Positions 32,305-41,658 of a stretch of 64,000 bases of DNA are shown piece after piece (the first letter of the stretch is position 1; each line of letters opens with the position of its first letter). The position numbers were made by a program, and so were the translations under genes. The notes under the pieces are model-generated. The model had not been told where the DNA came from. It did no database searches and was given only the letters and a program-made list of their open reading frames with translations. This stretch comes from CAZPRY01 sp964589175 (lineage in GTDB: Bacteria > Fidelibacterota > UBA2242): the NCBI GenBank assembly GCA_964589175.1, contig CAZPRY010000023.1, positions 1-64,000 on the forward strand, in the 5' to 3' direction.

Positions 32305-33075
32305 TTAAATGATACCGACCGATCCGGCGGGAACCCAGCCCTGTTTACCGTCTATCAATTCGATCTTGCGCCAATCACCGTCCGTATCGCGTACAGAAAC
32401 CTTAATCCCCTCGTGAATGATAAACAGTTCGGTGCTGCCTTCATGCGGCGCGGCCAGGCACCGGACAGTGGATTCCAGAATAATCCCCTGATCACTGCGG
32501 GATTCGACATTGTGCCGCTGAATCGTCATCGGCACCGAAAAAAGCAGCAGCATGACCCAGACGATCAAGACGATGCGCAGGATCGCACGCAGTTTATGTT
32601 TATCGACCAACCAGAATACTGCAAATGTGATCGCCGCCAGCAGGGTCGAAAGAGCGAGAAGCATTCCCCATTGACGGGAAGAGAGCAGATTGACAAGGTT
32701 GCGATGCCAGCGGAACAGGAAAAATTCCTCGGGCAGATCGATGCGATCCTTCACATTCAGGTTGGCCATTCTGAGATTGAAATCGATATTCTCGTCATTC
32801 GGCAACCATTTTTTGGCGCGTTCATAATACAATATCGATTGGCCGGTGCCGCCCTGTTTGTAATAGGCGCTTCCCAGATTGTAGTATAAATAGCCGCTCT
32901 CAAAGCCGTGCTGAATCACCGTCTCGTAAAGGCGGATCGCCTCTTCATAATTACCCGCAAAATAGGCCTCGTTACCTTTTTCGAACAGGAAATCGATCTC
33001 GTTACCGGCGGCCAAAAGCCCGCTCAGGCCGGTTAAGAGAAATACGATGACAAAAACAGCACGCTGCATACACAT
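32305..33075 (-). CDS. batE: BatE-like TPR/SH3 protein
   Basis: This 256-residue protein has a signal peptide, two or three tetratricopeptide repeats (GNEAYFAGNYEEAIRLYETVI, YYNLGSAYYKQGGTGQSILYYERA), a hydrophobic middle with two transmembrane helices (about 135-185) and an SH3-like end (VSVRDTDGDWRKIELIDGKQGWVP). This combination is that of BatE, the last gene of aerotolerance operons. It follows batD by one base. The operon is thought to protect against oxidative or envelope stress; the mechanism is unknown. Confidence 0.85.
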   Translation of the reverse strand: MCMQRAVFVIVFLLTGLSGLLAAGNEIDFLFEKGNEAYFAGNYEEAIRLYETVIQHGFESGYLYYNLGSAYYKQGGTGQSILYYERAKKWLPNDENIDFNLRMANLNVKDRIDLPEEFFLFRWHRNLVNLLSSRQWGMLLALSTLLAAITFAVFWLVDKHKLRAILRIVLIVWVMLLLFSVPMTIQRHNVESRSDQGIILESTVRCLAAPHEGSTELFIIHEGIKVSVRDTDGDWRKIELIDGKQGWVPAGSVGII

Positions 33076-33076
33076 C

Positions 33077-34912
33077 TCAGAGGACCTTGTTCAGTTTTGC
33101 CAGAATGGATTTGGCGGTTTCAAGCAATTCATTGTACTCGTGATTACTGACGGCGCCCGGTGAAAAACGGTCGGTTTCGAGCGAACGCAGGAAGTCGACG
33201 AGTTCCCGGATCAAGTCCGCATCCGCTTTTTTCTTCTGCAAATTTTCAGCGATGCGATCCAAACCCACTTCGGCTTGCGATAATCCCAAACGATCTCCCA
33301 CGAAGCCGGCCAGAGTACGATCCAGCCGCGTAAAAAACTCGGCATAGTCCGATTGCGCCAAGGCTGTTTCCGCCTTTTGCAGATTGCCCTGGGCGTTGGA
33401 CCAGGCCCGCCGCCGCCGCGAGAAGGCAATATTCGTCTCCATCTTCTCCGACCACGAACGGTAGAACACGGCAGTCCCGGCGATAAGGGCAGCCAGTACA
33501 TTCAGAAACCAGAACCAGAATTCGGAGAAGACCGAACTGCCCAGACGGTTCCAGGTTTGCGGCGAACGACTGATGAAACGAATATCGGAACCCAGCTGGG
33601 CAATCTCCTCTTTGAACAGACGGTCAGCGGAGGAGACGTAATTCTGGACGCGTGAATTCACCTTCACGCTGAAGGAACGCGAATTCACTGTCCGATACTG
33701 TCCACGGGATGGATCGAAGTAGACGAAACGGATCACCGGAATCTCGAGTGTCCCGGTTGAGCGCGGAATCAGGACGTACTCGTACTTGACCGTGCCCTGA
33801 ATATGGTTGCCGCGGTTATTGGTTTCCCGCTCGATTTTCGGTTCGAATAGTTCAACCGAAGCAGGCAGCTTCGGCGGAGGCAATTTGATGGAATTGATAT
33901 TGCCGCTGCCCCGGATGACGTAGGTCAGGGTAACGGCCTGGTCCTGCGATGTTTGCAGGGTATCGATGGAAGAGACAATCGAAAAATCGCCCACCGAACC
34001 CGAAAAATCTCCAGGCTGGCCCTGCTCCGGGAGCGGTTTGACAGTAATTTTCACAGGCGTGGATGAAATGCTCTGAACTTTGGTCGCACCGAAAAAATTG
34101 TCGCTGAAAAAATCATCGAAGATCGACCGGGATCTCTGCCGCGCGGCCATGACTTCGCAATCCACAAGCATTGGATCGATGACCAAGTCGCCGGTTTTAG
34201 TTGGAAAAAGCGCCAGACGCTGCAGCTCCGCCTTGCGGTACGCCACGCCGTCCACCACCTCTGTCGTAACGACAGGCTGCTTCTGAGCAGGGAATTCCTC
34301 GATCCAGAAACCCTGTGCTTCGGGCAGTTTCTGGCGCGTGAAATTACGCACGTTATCGAAGTAAAGATCGAATGTGACAATCAGCTCTTCGCCCCGGTAA
34401 ACCGTGGTCCGGGACGGCGTCGCCTTCAAGAAAAGTTTGCTGCCCTGCGGCAAGGACGGCTGGGACTGGATGTTCTGCCCGGACTGGCGAGACGGTGGAG
34501 AAACCGTTTTTTGCGAGGATTCCACCACCGTAACGCTAATCGGGGTTGTTTTATATTTTTTATTTTTGCTGCGGAATTCAATCGGCGGGATGGTCAATTC
34601 ACCCGTACGGCGCGGCGCCAATCCCCATTTCACCGTGATTGAAGATTTCATGGCTCCGTTGATAATCTGAATATTGCTCGATTGATTGGGGCCGCTGACG
34701 ACTATAAAATCGTTCTGGGCCGGGTTCGTCAGGCTCGGGAAATCAGTCGCACCCTCTAATTCTATCGTAAAATTTACATATTCGTCGGCACCGATGCGGT
34801 TGCGATCTACATAAGCCTGCACCTGCCCATTCTGAGCGTACAGTGATGCGCCGGTCAGAAGCCCGGCCAATATCAAATGCATTATCATTGCGCTGAAATG
34901 TCGTTTTATCAT
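33077..34912 (-). CDS. batD: BatD-like protein
   Basis: This 611-residue protein has a signal peptide, several immunoglobulin-like beta domains, and one transmembrane helix near residue 480 (EFWFWFLNVLAALIAGTAVFY) followed by a cytoplasmic helical tail. Typical BatD motifs include YVNFTIELEG, IIVSGPN-type, TVYRGEELIVTFDLYFDN and PKLPASVELFEPK. It lies between batC and batE in the expected order. The large periplasmic part probably scaffolds the VWA proteins BatA and BatB. Confidence 0.9.
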   Translation of the reverse strand: MIKRHFSAMIMHLILAGLLTGASLYAQNGQVQAYVDRNRIGADEYVNFTIELEGATDFPSLTNPAQNDFIVVSGPNQSSNIQIINGAMKSSITVKWGLAPRRTGELTIPPIEFRSKNKKYKTTPISVTVVESSQKTVSPPSRQSGQNIQSQPSLPQGSKLFLKATPSRTTVYRGEELIVTFDLYFDNVRNFTRQKLPEAQGFWIEEFPAQKQPVVTTEVVDGVAYRKAELQRLALFPTKTGDLVIDPMLVDCEVMAARQRSRSIFDDFFSDNFFGATKVQSISSTPVKITVKPLPEQGQPGDFSGSVGDFSIVSSIDTLQTSQDQAVTLTYVIRGSGNINSIKLPPPKLPASVELFEPKIERETNNRGNHIQGTVKYEYVLIPRSTGTLEIPVIRFVYFDPSRGQYRTVNSRSFSVKVNSRVQNYVSSADRLFKEEIAQLGSDIRFISRSPQTWNRLGSSVFSEFWFWFLNVLAALIAGTAVFYRSWSEKMETNIAFSRRRRAWSNAQGNLQKAETALAQSDYAEFFTRLDRTLAGFVGDRLGLSQAEVGLDRIAENLQKKKADADLIRELVDFLRSLETDRFSPGAVSNHEYNELLETAKSILAKLNKVL

Positions 34913-34931
34913 CGCCGACGATTTATAAATT

Positions 34932-35705
34932 CTACCAGTCCTTTTCCTTCTTGATGCCGGAGTATTTCGTTTTCAAACGCTCCTGCATGAGCTTTTTCTC
35001 ATTATCCTTCAACGCATCCAGAACCTGGGCGGCATCTTCCTGCGCCTGCTGTTTCTCCATCTCTTTTTTTTGATCCTGCCGGGCCTGTTGTTGTTCTTGC
35101 TGCTGCTGGTCCTGTTGTTGTTGCTGGTTCTGCTGCTGTTCCTGCTGCTGTTCCTGCTGCTGATCCTGATTTTGCTGTTGTTGCTGCTGCTGTTGTTGCT
35201 GCTGCTCTTGTTGCTGATCCTGGTTTTCGTCCTGATTCTGCTGCTGTTGATCTTGTTGTTGCTGTTCCTGCTGCTGCATCATCAGTTTGGCCAGTTCATA
35301 ATTGTGTTTGGCATCGAAATCCTGCGGATTCAGTTCCAGTGCCCGTTTATAAAACGGCAGGCTCTCCTCGGTCCGCTGCGCCTTGAGCAGGCTGTTGCCC
35401 ATATTATAGAAGACGGCCGACTTTTGCTGCGGATTTTTCGTCGAGATCGCCTGTTCGAATTCCTTCATGGCCTCTTCCGTCTGATTGAGCTTATAGAGTG
35501 AGGCGCCTTTGCCGAAATGAGCTTCTTCCCAATCGGGATGTTCCCTCAGGATACGGTCATACTGCTTCATCGCCTCTTCGTAATTCTCTTTTTTGTACAG
35601 TTGCGCCGGTCTGTCCTGGGCCGCCAGCAGAGAAGAAATAACCAGCAGAATCGCAAAGACCATCACGATCCAATACCGTAGGCCGTGTTTCACTACTTTA
35701 TTCAT
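34932..35705 (-). CDS. batC: BatC-like TPR protein with long glutamine tract
   Basis: This 257-residue protein has an N-terminal signal/membrane segment, three TPR units (residues about 35-135) and then a tract of about 65 residues (141-205) that is almost all Gln with some Asp, Asn and Glu. The tract is coded by mixed CAG/CAA codons. A charged tail (KKEMEKQQAQEDAAQVL, ERLKTKYSGIKKEKDW) follows. BatC proteins commonly end in low-complexity charged sequence, but such a pure glutamine stretch is extreme. The antisense leucine ORF is its shadow. It overlaps batB by 8 bases. Confidence 0.87.
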   Translation of the reverse strand: MNKVVKHGLRYWIVMVFAILLVISSLLAAQDRPAQLYKKENYEEAMKQYDRILREHPDWEEAHFGKGASLYKLNQTEEAMKEFEQAISTKNPQQKSAVFYNMGNSLLKAQRTEESLPFYKRALELNPQDFDAKHNYELAKLMMQQQEQQQQDQQQQNQDENQDQQQEQQQQQQQQQQQNQDQQQEQQQEQQQNQQQQQDQQQQEQQQARQDQKKEMEKQQAQEDAAQVLDALKDNEKKLMQERLKTKYSGIKKEKDW

Positions 35706-36723
35706 TTTCCCGATCTTCTTTCTTGACGCGTTTTTCCGGAAGAATAATTTCCAAAATCAGGAGTATTAAACCAATGCAAAGAAAAACCTGGTAACGCGAT
35801 TGATAATCGCTGTATTCATGCGTGCGCAGTTCTTTTTTCTCAATGTGCAGAATGTCGTCGTATATCTTCCCGAACACATTGGCGTTCGTGCTCATATTCA
35901 GATATTTGCCGTCCGTAAGGCTGGCGATTTGGCGCAGGACACCCTCTTCCAGCGTGCTGGTCACAACGCGTCCGCTGCGATCGCGTTTGAAATCGACCTG
36001 CCTGGTATTGGGATCGACGATTGGGATGGGCGCGCCGGTCAGGCTGCCCGCTCCGACCGCATAAATGATCAGGCCGTCCTCGCGGGCTTTGCGGGCCGCC
36101 GTTTCAATATCGCCCTCGTGATCTTCACCGTCGGAGACGATGACCAGTACCTTGTGTTTCTTATCCTCGGCCGGGAATGCTTTCATGGCCGTTTCAATGG
36201 CATCGGCGAGCGCGGTTCCCTGCGTTCCGATCACGCCGGTATCCATGGCATCCAGAAAAAGTTTCGCGGCGCTGTAATCCAGGGTCAGCGGACAGTGCAG
36301 ATAACTGATACCCGCGAAAGCGACCAGGCCGACGCGGTCGCCCTGCAGCATATCGATAAATTTCCCGGTTTCGTATTTGGCCCGTTCGAGGCGGTTCGGC
36401 GTCACGTCTTCGGCTTTCATGCTGATGGAAGTATCCAGCGCGATGATGACATCGACGCCCATGCGCTTCACCTCGGTTAGTTTTTGCCCCACCTTGGGCC
36501 CGATGAGGGCGATCACCAGGAAAAGCGATGCCAGCAGCAGCAGGTTTTCCCGCAACCTGCGCCGATGCGGTTTGACGCCGTCTAATAATTTCGGAGCAAG
36601 GACGCGGCCCGAGAAATCGGAGATGTCGTTTTTACGTCTCTTCCGGGAATATATCAATAAGATTCCCAAAAGGACGACGAGTCCGAAAAACCACAGGTAG
36701 CCGATATTCTCGAACTTAACCAT
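35698..36723 (-). CDS. batB: BatB-like von Willebrand factor A protein
   Basis: This 341-residue membrane protein has an N-terminal pair of hydrophobic segments, a VWA domain from about residue 88, and a C-terminal transmembrane helix (QVFLCIGLILLILEIIL). The metal-ion-dependent adhesion site is intact: DTSISMKAED (DxSxS), the Thr in GTALADAI and VSDGEDHEG. The batA stop and batB start overlap by one base. BatA and BatB are similar and probably work as a pair. Confidence 0.92.
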   Translation of the reverse strand: MVKFENIGYLWFFGLVVLLGILLIYSRKRRKNDISDFSGRVLAPKLLDGVKPHRRRLRENLLLLASLFLVIALIGPKVGQKLTEVKRMGVDVIIALDTSISMKAEDVTPNRLERAKYETGKFIDMLQGDRVGLVAFAGISYLHCPLTLDYSAAKLFLDAMDTGVIGTQGTALADAIETAMKAFPAEDKKHKVLVIVSDGEDHEGDIETAARKAREDGLIIYAVGAGSLTGAPIPIVDPNTRQVDFKRDRSGRVVTSTLEEGVLRQIASLTDGKYLNMSTNANVFGKIYDDILHIEKKELRTHEYSDYQSRYQVFLCIGLILLILEIILPEKRVKKEDRENE

Positions 36724-37715
36724 CAGGGCGTCTTTCTCCAGATTGTCGTACTGAGGCCCAAATAGACCATCAGCAGGAATAAACCGGGGATCATGAACCG
36801 GCCGTAGAGGTCCTGGTAATTCAGGTATTCCTTGACTTTAATCTCGGTCTTTTCCATTTCACTGATTTCGTGGTAGATGGTCGCCAGGCTCTGTTCGTCG
36901 GTCGCGCGGAAATACTTCCCGCCGGTCATCGCGGCGATATTTTTGAGAACGTCCTCATCGATCTCCACATCGACCAGGCGGTATTGCACCCGCCCCCCGG
37001 GATACATGACCGGGTAAGGCGCCTTGCCCTCTTTCCCGGCGCCGATCGTATATACTTTGATGCCGAAGGATTCCGCCATCCCGGCCGCTGTTCCGGGATC
37101 CAGCTCGCCGGCGTTGTTACGGCCGTCCGACAACAGAATGATAATTTTACTCTTCGCTTCGCTATCCCGCAGGCGATTGACGGCATTGGCAATCGCCAGT
37201 CCGATGGCGGTTCCATCATATTTTTCCTCGATGATATCGACCTGGTCAAGTAATTGGGTCAGTACGTCGTAATCGATGGTGAGCGGGCACTGCAGGAAAC
37301 TCTGGGCGGCAAACACCACCAGCCCGATACGGTCGTCGCGGCGGCTGTCAATAAACTCGCGCGCAACCGATTTGGCCGCCTCCATCCGGTTCGGTTGAAA
37401 ATCCACGGCGCGCATGGAACTGGAAATATCGAGGACCAGGATGATATCGATGCCTTCGGTGGTAAACTCTCTTTGGGTGTTGCCTCGCTGCGGTCGCGCC
37501 AGGGCCAGAATCAGAAACACGAGCGCCAGGACCTTCATTCCAAACAGAACATACAATTTCCACTTGTGCCGGTCCCCGGATATTTCCCGGATGATTTTAA
37601 GGGAAGGATAGCGGAACGCTGCTTCGGTGCGGTGGCCCCGTTTAAAGTACCACAATACCGCCAGCGGTATCAAAACGAGCAGGAATAAGTAGCCCCAGTC
37701 AGCGAAGAAATACAT
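36723..37715 (-). CDS. batA: BatA-like von Willebrand factor A protein
   Basis: This 330-residue protein is the first gene of the batABCDE operon. It has hydrophobic segments at residues 8-23 and 55-75, a VWA domain with DISSSMRAVD (DxSxS), GTAIGLAIANAVNRL and LLSDGRNNAGE, and a C-terminal transmembrane helix (FMIPGLFLLMVYLGL). MoxR and DUF58 genes, which usually come just before batA, are not here; the gap upstream to tatA is 381 bases. GGAT precedes the ATG at a short distance. Confidence 0.92.
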   Translation of the reverse strand: MYFFADWGYLFLLVLIPLAVLWYFKRGHRTEAAFRYPSLKIIREISGDRHKWKLYVLFGMKVLALVFLILALARPQRGNTQREFTTEGIDIILVLDISSSMRAVDFQPNRMEAAKSVAREFIDSRRDDRIGLVVFAAQSFLQCPLTIDYDVLTQLLDQVDIIEEKYDGTAIGLAIANAVNRLRDSEAKSKIIILLSDGRNNAGELDPGTAAGMAESFGIKVYTIGAGKEGKAPYPVMYPGGRVQYRLVDVEIDEDVLKNIAAMTGGKYFRATDEQSLATIYHEISEMEKTEIKVKEYLNYQDLYGRFMIPGLFLLMVYLGLSTTIWRKTP

Positions 37716-38096
37716 GCTTATCCATGTTACTTGTCAGTTGTTTTTACGCGATCGCAAAACTCAACGACCCATCTCCATTCCGATCCAAAATTAATAGGTT
37801 TTTTCCTCTTCCTCAACTTTTTTCAAGTCCGCCAACTACCTCAAAACAGACACCACTTTTTACATAATCTGGCGCTGTTTGTTCCCTCTTTTTATTGCCA
37901 TCTCAACAACATTGAACCGGAACACCCGGCTACCTGTAGTAATAAAATAATTAGGGTGCCGGGCGACGCTGCCAAGCCGCTGAAATTCAGAGGAATTTTC
38001 AGAAGCTTTCACTCTTAAAATCAGAAACGGCAATTTCACCATTGCTGTGAAAACACAGGTTTTACGCAGGGGCGATATTGCACTTGCGGCGCAATC
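37716..38096. other. Intergenic gap between tatA and batA
   Basis: No gene is supported. CCCGGC (37925-37930) pairs with GCCGGG (37958-37963), and CTGTG-AAAA-CACAG (38045-38058) forms a small perfect hairpin 40 bases after the tatA stop. Neither has a clear T run on the minus strand. The gap probably contains the batA promoter; I could not pick it with confidence. Confidence 0.45.
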
Positions 38097-38348
38097 CTAT
38101 TTGCTGTCTTTATCCGCGGTTCCGGATGCTTTCTCTTTATCTGCTTCGACACGAAAATCAGACGATTTAATCTGCTTATTCGTATCGGCGGCGTTCTCGA
38201 TCTCGTCCTGAATTTCGCTGGTGGCCTTTTTAAACTCACGCAGACTCTTTCCCAATCCACGGGCCAATTCAGGCAGACGTTTAGCGCCGAAAAGCAACAG
38301 TAAAACCAAAAATATAAGTAAGATTTCACCGAATCCCAGACTTCCCAT
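38097..38348 (-). CDS. tatA: Twin-arginine translocase subunit TatA/TatE
   Basis: This 83-residue protein has one N-terminal transmembrane helix (GEILLIFLVLLLLFGAKRL), the FG hinge, and the amphipathic helix (PELARGLGKSLREFKKA), followed by a charged tail. This is the standard TatA layout. TatA oligomers form the passage for folded proteins. tatC is not in the window. A DUF4321 gene lies 17 bases upstream. Confidence 0.95.
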   Translation of the reverse strand: MGSLGFGEILLIFLVLLLLFGAKRLPELARGLGKSLREFKKATSEIQDEIENAADTNKQIKSSDFRVEADKEKASGTADKDSK

Positions 38349-38365
38349 GATGAACTCCTTCCCTT

Positions 38366-38641
38366 CTATCTCCAGTAGCGGAGCAGATAATAGGCAATTG
38401 CCAGGCCTATTATTCCGATGAGATTAAATTTTAAAGCGAACCCGAGGGTGACCGAAAACATCATCAAATCCACCACTCCCGGTCCCACCATTATATCCAC
38501 GGAGCGGAGGAATACTTCTTTGACGACGCCATCGGGCAGCGCCATCTTGAGCAATTCACCCCCCAGCGATCCCAGCATCGCACCCAGAAGCATGATCCCG
38601 ATGACAAACAGCACCGTCGATTTTCTTTTTGTGATTTCCAT
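38366..38641 (-). CDS. DUF4321 small membrane protein
   Basis: This 91-residue protein has two or three hydrophobic segments (VLFVIGIMLLGAMLGSLGGELL, and IGIIGLAIAYYLLRYW at the end) with KTSTVLF-like start (KRKSTVLF), matching the DUF4321 family. The family's role is unknown. It lies between purQ and tatA, only 7 bases after purQ, in what looks like a shared transcript. Confidence 0.8.
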   Translation of the reverse strand: MEITKRKSTVLFVIGIMLLGAMLGSLGGELLKMALPDGVVKEVFLRSVDIMVGPGVVDLMMFSVTLGFALKFNLIGIIGLAIAYYLLRYWR

Positions 38642-38648
38642 CGCCTGC

Positions 38649-39329
38649 TTACCCTAATAAAGAATTAAAAATGCCCAAACCATCGGCTGATCCGAGAATT
38701 TTCTCCGCCGCACGTTCCGGATGCGGCATCATGCCCAGCACGTTTCCCTCCTGATTCACGATACCGGCAATATCCAGGGCCGAACCGTTCGGATTGGCTT
38801 CGGCCGTGATCTCTCCCTCCGGCGAGCAGTATTTAAAGAGGATACGGTCTTCATCCTCCAGTTGTTTGAGCGTATCGGCATCGGCAAAATAGTTACCGCT
38901 GTAATGCGCAATCGGCATTTGTAAAACCTGGTCTGTTCCCAGCTTCCGTGTAAAATCGGTCTGATTATTCATGACCTTGAGGTGAATCTGCCTGCAGCAA
39001 AACCGCAGATGATCGTTGGCGATAAGAGCGCCGGGCAGTAATCCCGATTCGAGCAAGATCTGAAATCCGTTGCAGATACCGAGCACCCGTCCGCCCTCAT
39101 GGGCATAACGCACAATCTCCTGCATAACTGGGGAAAATCGGGCAACCGCCCCCGGACGCAGGTAATCTCCGTAGGAGAATCCGCCGGGCAGGATAACAGC
39201 GTCGAACAGGCGCAACGCTGTGTCTTTGTGCCAGATATACTCGACTTCTGCCCCGAGCACGCGTTTGATCACATAATAGGCATCATAGTCGCAGTTCGAT
39301 CCGGGGAATACGACGATTCCAAATTTCAT
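38649..39329 (-). CDS. purQ: Phosphoribosylformylglycinamidine synthase, glutaminase subunit
   Basis: PurQ supplies ammonia from glutamine to PurL in purine synthesis. The class I amidotransferase triad is visible: Cys in LGICNGFQILLESGLL, and His-Glu in MMPHPERAAE. It begins KFGIVVFPGSNCDYD as in other small PurQ proteins. It is the three-subunit type (PurS-PurQ-PurL), confirmed by purS directly upstream with a 4-base overlap. purL is outside the window. Confidence 0.97.
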   Translation of the reverse strand: MKFGIVVFPGSNCDYDAYYVIKRVLGAEVEYIWHKDTALRLFDAVILPGGFSYGDYLRPGAVARFSPVMQEIVRYAHEGGRVLGICNGFQILLESGLLPGALIANDHLRFCCRQIHLKVMNNQTDFTRKLGTDQVLQMPIAHYSGNYFADADTLKQLEDEDRILFKYCSPEGEITAEANPNGSALDIAGIVNQEGNVLGMMPHPERAAEKILGSADGLGIFNSLLG

Positions 39330-39583
39330 GCAGAAACCTCGTTCAATTGAAACGTGTACTTCTGAATCACCGGATTGTGCAAGATCTTCTCACAGGTTTC
39401 CCGGGTCAGCGCTTCGGCTTTTTCGCGATCGATGCCGGATTTAAACTTCAGCTCAAAATATTTACCGGTTTCGAGGTTCTCGATGTCAAGGAAACCCAGC
39501 TGCGTAAGCGCATGTTGAATGGTCTTGCCTTCCGGATCCAGAATCCCGGGTTTGTAGGTTACAATGACTTTCGCGATCCACAT
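39326..39583 (-). CDS. purS: Phosphoribosylformylglycinamidine synthase subunit PurS
   Basis: This 85-residue protein is the small PurS subunit, a dimer that links PurQ to PurL. Features: AKVIVTYKPGILDPEGKTIQHALTQLGF and the C-terminal CEKILHNPVIQKYTFQL. It lies between pssA and purQ and overlaps purQ. Confidence 0.95.
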   Translation of the reverse strand: MWIAKVIVTYKPGILDPEGKTIQHALTQLGFLDIENLETGKYFELKFKSGIDREKAEALTRETCEKILHNPVIQKYTFQLNEVSA

Positions 39584-39585
39584 AA

Positions 39586-40314
39586 TTAAACCTTTCTTCT
39601 GATTAACAGCGCCATACGGGTCTCTTCACCACCGGCCAGCCACATCAGGATATGAGTGATGACATAAATCATCGAAATGGGAAAAATGGTATATCCCGGA
39701 AAGACCAGCATGGCCAGCAGCATAACGAGAAATCCGACAAACCGGAGCTTTTGTCCCAGATTACCGCGGAATTGCACATTGACTGTGGAGATAAATTTTA
39801 TGCGGCTGACCATCAGAAAGGACAGAAATATCACCAGCGGCAGCATTACTTTGGCCTCTCCGTATACGCCAAACATCGTGTAATGAAACCATACGTAGGA
39901 ACCGATGATGATCGCATTGGAGGGCGTCGGCATTCCCGAAAAATACCGCCTCTTCAGGCCGGTAACGCTGAGGTTGTAGCGCGCCAGGCGCACTGCCCCG
40001 AACAGGGCCGGGAAGAAGCTGATGACTGCACCGATAATCCCGAGGTCCGACGCAAACAGAACGTTAAGCAAAACCGACGGGGCCACGCAGAACGAGAGCA
40101 TGTCAGCCAGGGAATCGATCTGCACGCCGAAATCGCTTTCCTGGTGAAGCCAGCGCGCAACCTTGCCGTCCAGCATATCAAAAAACGCGGCTAACACAAT
40201 CAGCATGACAGCCGTAATATAGTGCCCGCTGATCACCTGTAAAATCGATAAAAAACCAGCGAACATATTCAGCACGGTAAAAATACTGGGGATAAAATTC
40301 TTCTTCATCTTCAT
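39586..40314 (-). CDS. pssA: CDP-diacylglycerol-serine O-phosphatidyltransferase
   Basis: This 242-residue integral membrane enzyme makes phosphatidylserine. The CDP-alcohol phosphotransferase signature DGx2ARx8Gx3Dx3D is complete as DGKVAR-W-LHQESDFGVQIDSLAD near residue 50. About seven hydrophobic segments follow. It starts within the last codon of psd (4-base overlap), so the two steps to phosphatidylethanolamine are coupled. Confidence 0.95.
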   Translation of the reverse strand: MKMKKNFIPSIFTVLNMFAGFLSILQVISGHYITAVMLIVLAAFFDMLDGKVARWLHQESDFGVQIDSLADMLSFCVAPSVLLNVLFASDLGIIGAVISFFPALFGAVRLARYNLSVTGLKRRYFSGMPTPSNAIIIGSYVWFHYTMFGVYGEAKVMLPLVIFLSFLMVSRIKFISTVNVQFRGNLGQKLRFVGFLVMLLAMLVFPGYTIFPISMIYVITHILMWLAGGEETRMALLIRRKV

Positions 40315-40949
40315 TCGATTACTCCGATTTCCGTTTCTCCGGCTTTGACCCGCTGCTGCAGTTCCACTTTCAGAATGACACTCTCCGGAACTACGATATC
40401 CACGCGGGATCCAAACATGATCATGCCGAATCGCTCTCCTCTCCGGAAAGCTTGCCCGATCTCAACTCTGGTAACAATCCGCCGGGCAATCATCCCGGCA
40501 ATCTGGGTCAGGGTAAACCTGATGCGCTCCCCTTCGACCATAACGGTATTCTGTTCATTCTCGAAAAGCACTTCCGGTTTGAAGGCCGGCAGGAATTTGC
40601 CTTTCCGATAGTGCGTATCCTTCACTGTTCCGGCGGCGATCATGCGGTTTACATGCACACTGAATACCGACATGAAAATCGAGATGCGCCAGCCTTTACC
40701 GACGAAAGGATCATCAACATTCTCAATTTTGACTATTTCCCCGTCGGCCGGTGAAATCAGGACATTCTCATCCGCAGCTGCGGTCCGCTCCGGGTCACGG
40801 AAGAAGTACAGCGAGAACAGGAAAAAGGCGATCGATAAGACCAGCAGGATTCTGAGCAGCAGTACCGGGAAAAGCCAAACCAGGATGCACAGCATAAACG
40901 TCACAGCAAAAATCGGTACAATTACTTTGAATCCGTCTTTCGCAAGCAT
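40311..40949 (-). CDS. psd: Phosphatidylserine decarboxylase (short, archaeal-type proenzyme)
   Basis: This 212-residue proenzyme has two N-terminal membrane segments, SPADGEIVKIENVDDPF, MSVFSVHVNRMIAAGTVKDTHYRKGKF and the self-cleavage site MFGSRVDI near residue 183, where the Ser becomes the pyruvoyl group. It is the short class (Psd-A related). It makes phosphatidylethanolamine and works with PssA, the next gene. Confidence 0.95.
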   Translation of the reverse strand: MLAKDGFKVIVPIFAVTFMLCILVWLFPVLLLRILLVLSIAFFLFSLYFFRDPERTAAADENVLISPADGEIVKIENVDDPFVGKGWRISIFMSVFSVHVNRMIAAGTVKDTHYRKGKFLPAFKPEVLFENEQNTVMVEGERIRFTLTQIAGMIARRIVTRVEIGQAFRRGERFGMIMFGSRVDIVVPESVILKVELQQRVKAGETEIGVIE

Positions 40950-40950
40950 G

Positions 40951-41658
40951 CTAGGCTTCCGTTACCTTTTTCATCATTTCCAGGTAGGTATCTTCCACAT
41001 CGCCCAGGTCGAAGCGGAAACGGTCTTTATCCAGCTTGCGGTTACTGCCCTTTTCCCAGAAGCGGCAGGTATCCGGCGAAATTTCGTCGGCCAGAATGAT
41101 CTGCCCTTTGTGCCTTCCGAACTCCAGTTTAAAATCCACCAGGGTGATGCCGATCGTGTCAAAAAAGGCGCGCAGGATTTCGTTGATCTTCAGCCCCATC
41201 TCACGCATCTGCGCCAGTTCTTCGCGCGTAGCGAGTTTGAAGGCGATGATGTGATCTTCATTCATCAGCGGATCGTGCAACTCGTCGTTCTTGTAATAGA
41301 GTTCGACGATCGATTGCCCGAAGGCGATGCCCTCCTTCACCCCGTAGCGGCGGCATAAGCTGCCGGTGGATACGTTGCGGATTACCAGCTCCACCGGGAC
41401 AATCTGAACAGACTTGACGGCCATTTCGTTGTCGGAGAGTTTCTCCACGAAATGGGTAGGCACGCCGCTTTTCTCCAGAAGCGCGAAGAGGCGCGAACTA
41501 ATCAGGTTGTTGGCGACGCCTTTGCCCGTGATTTGGCCCTTCTTCACACCGTCAAAAGCGGTTGCATCGTCTTTGAAATACTGCACATAAATATCCGGAT
41601 TCACCGTTTTGTAAATAATCTTGGCTTTACCTTCGTATAATTTTTCGCCTTTTTGCAT
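40951..41658 (-). CDS. purC: SAICAR synthetase
   Basis: This 235-residue enzyme joins CAIR and aspartate in purine synthesis. Motifs: LYEGKAKIIYKT at the start, YFKDDATAFDGVKKGQITGKG, VELVIRNVSTGSLCRRYGV and LEFGRHKGQIILADEISPDTCRFW. It directly abuts purB (no gap). Normal length. Confidence 0.97.
   Translation of the reverse strand: MQKGEKLYEGKAKIIYKTVNPDIYVQYFKDDATAFDGVKKGQITGKGVANNLISSRLFALLEKSGVPTHFVEKLSDNEMAVKSVQIVPVELVIRNVSTGSLCRRYGVKEGIAFGQSIVELYYKNDELHDPLMNEDHIIAFKLATREELAQMREMGLKINEILRAFFDTIGITLVDFKLEFGRHKGQIILADEISPDTCRFWEKGSNRKLDKDRFRFDLGDVEDTYLEMMKKVTEA

Noticed and set aside
35070..35501. 143-residue leucine-rich plus-strand ORF
   Set aside because: It is the antisense reading of the glutamine tract of batC (CAG/CAA read as CTG/TTG) and has no start-site or family support.
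37860..38329. Small minus-strand ORFs around tatA (60 and 97 residues)
   Set aside because: One is out of frame within tatA and the other has no ribosome site or recognisable features; both look accidental.
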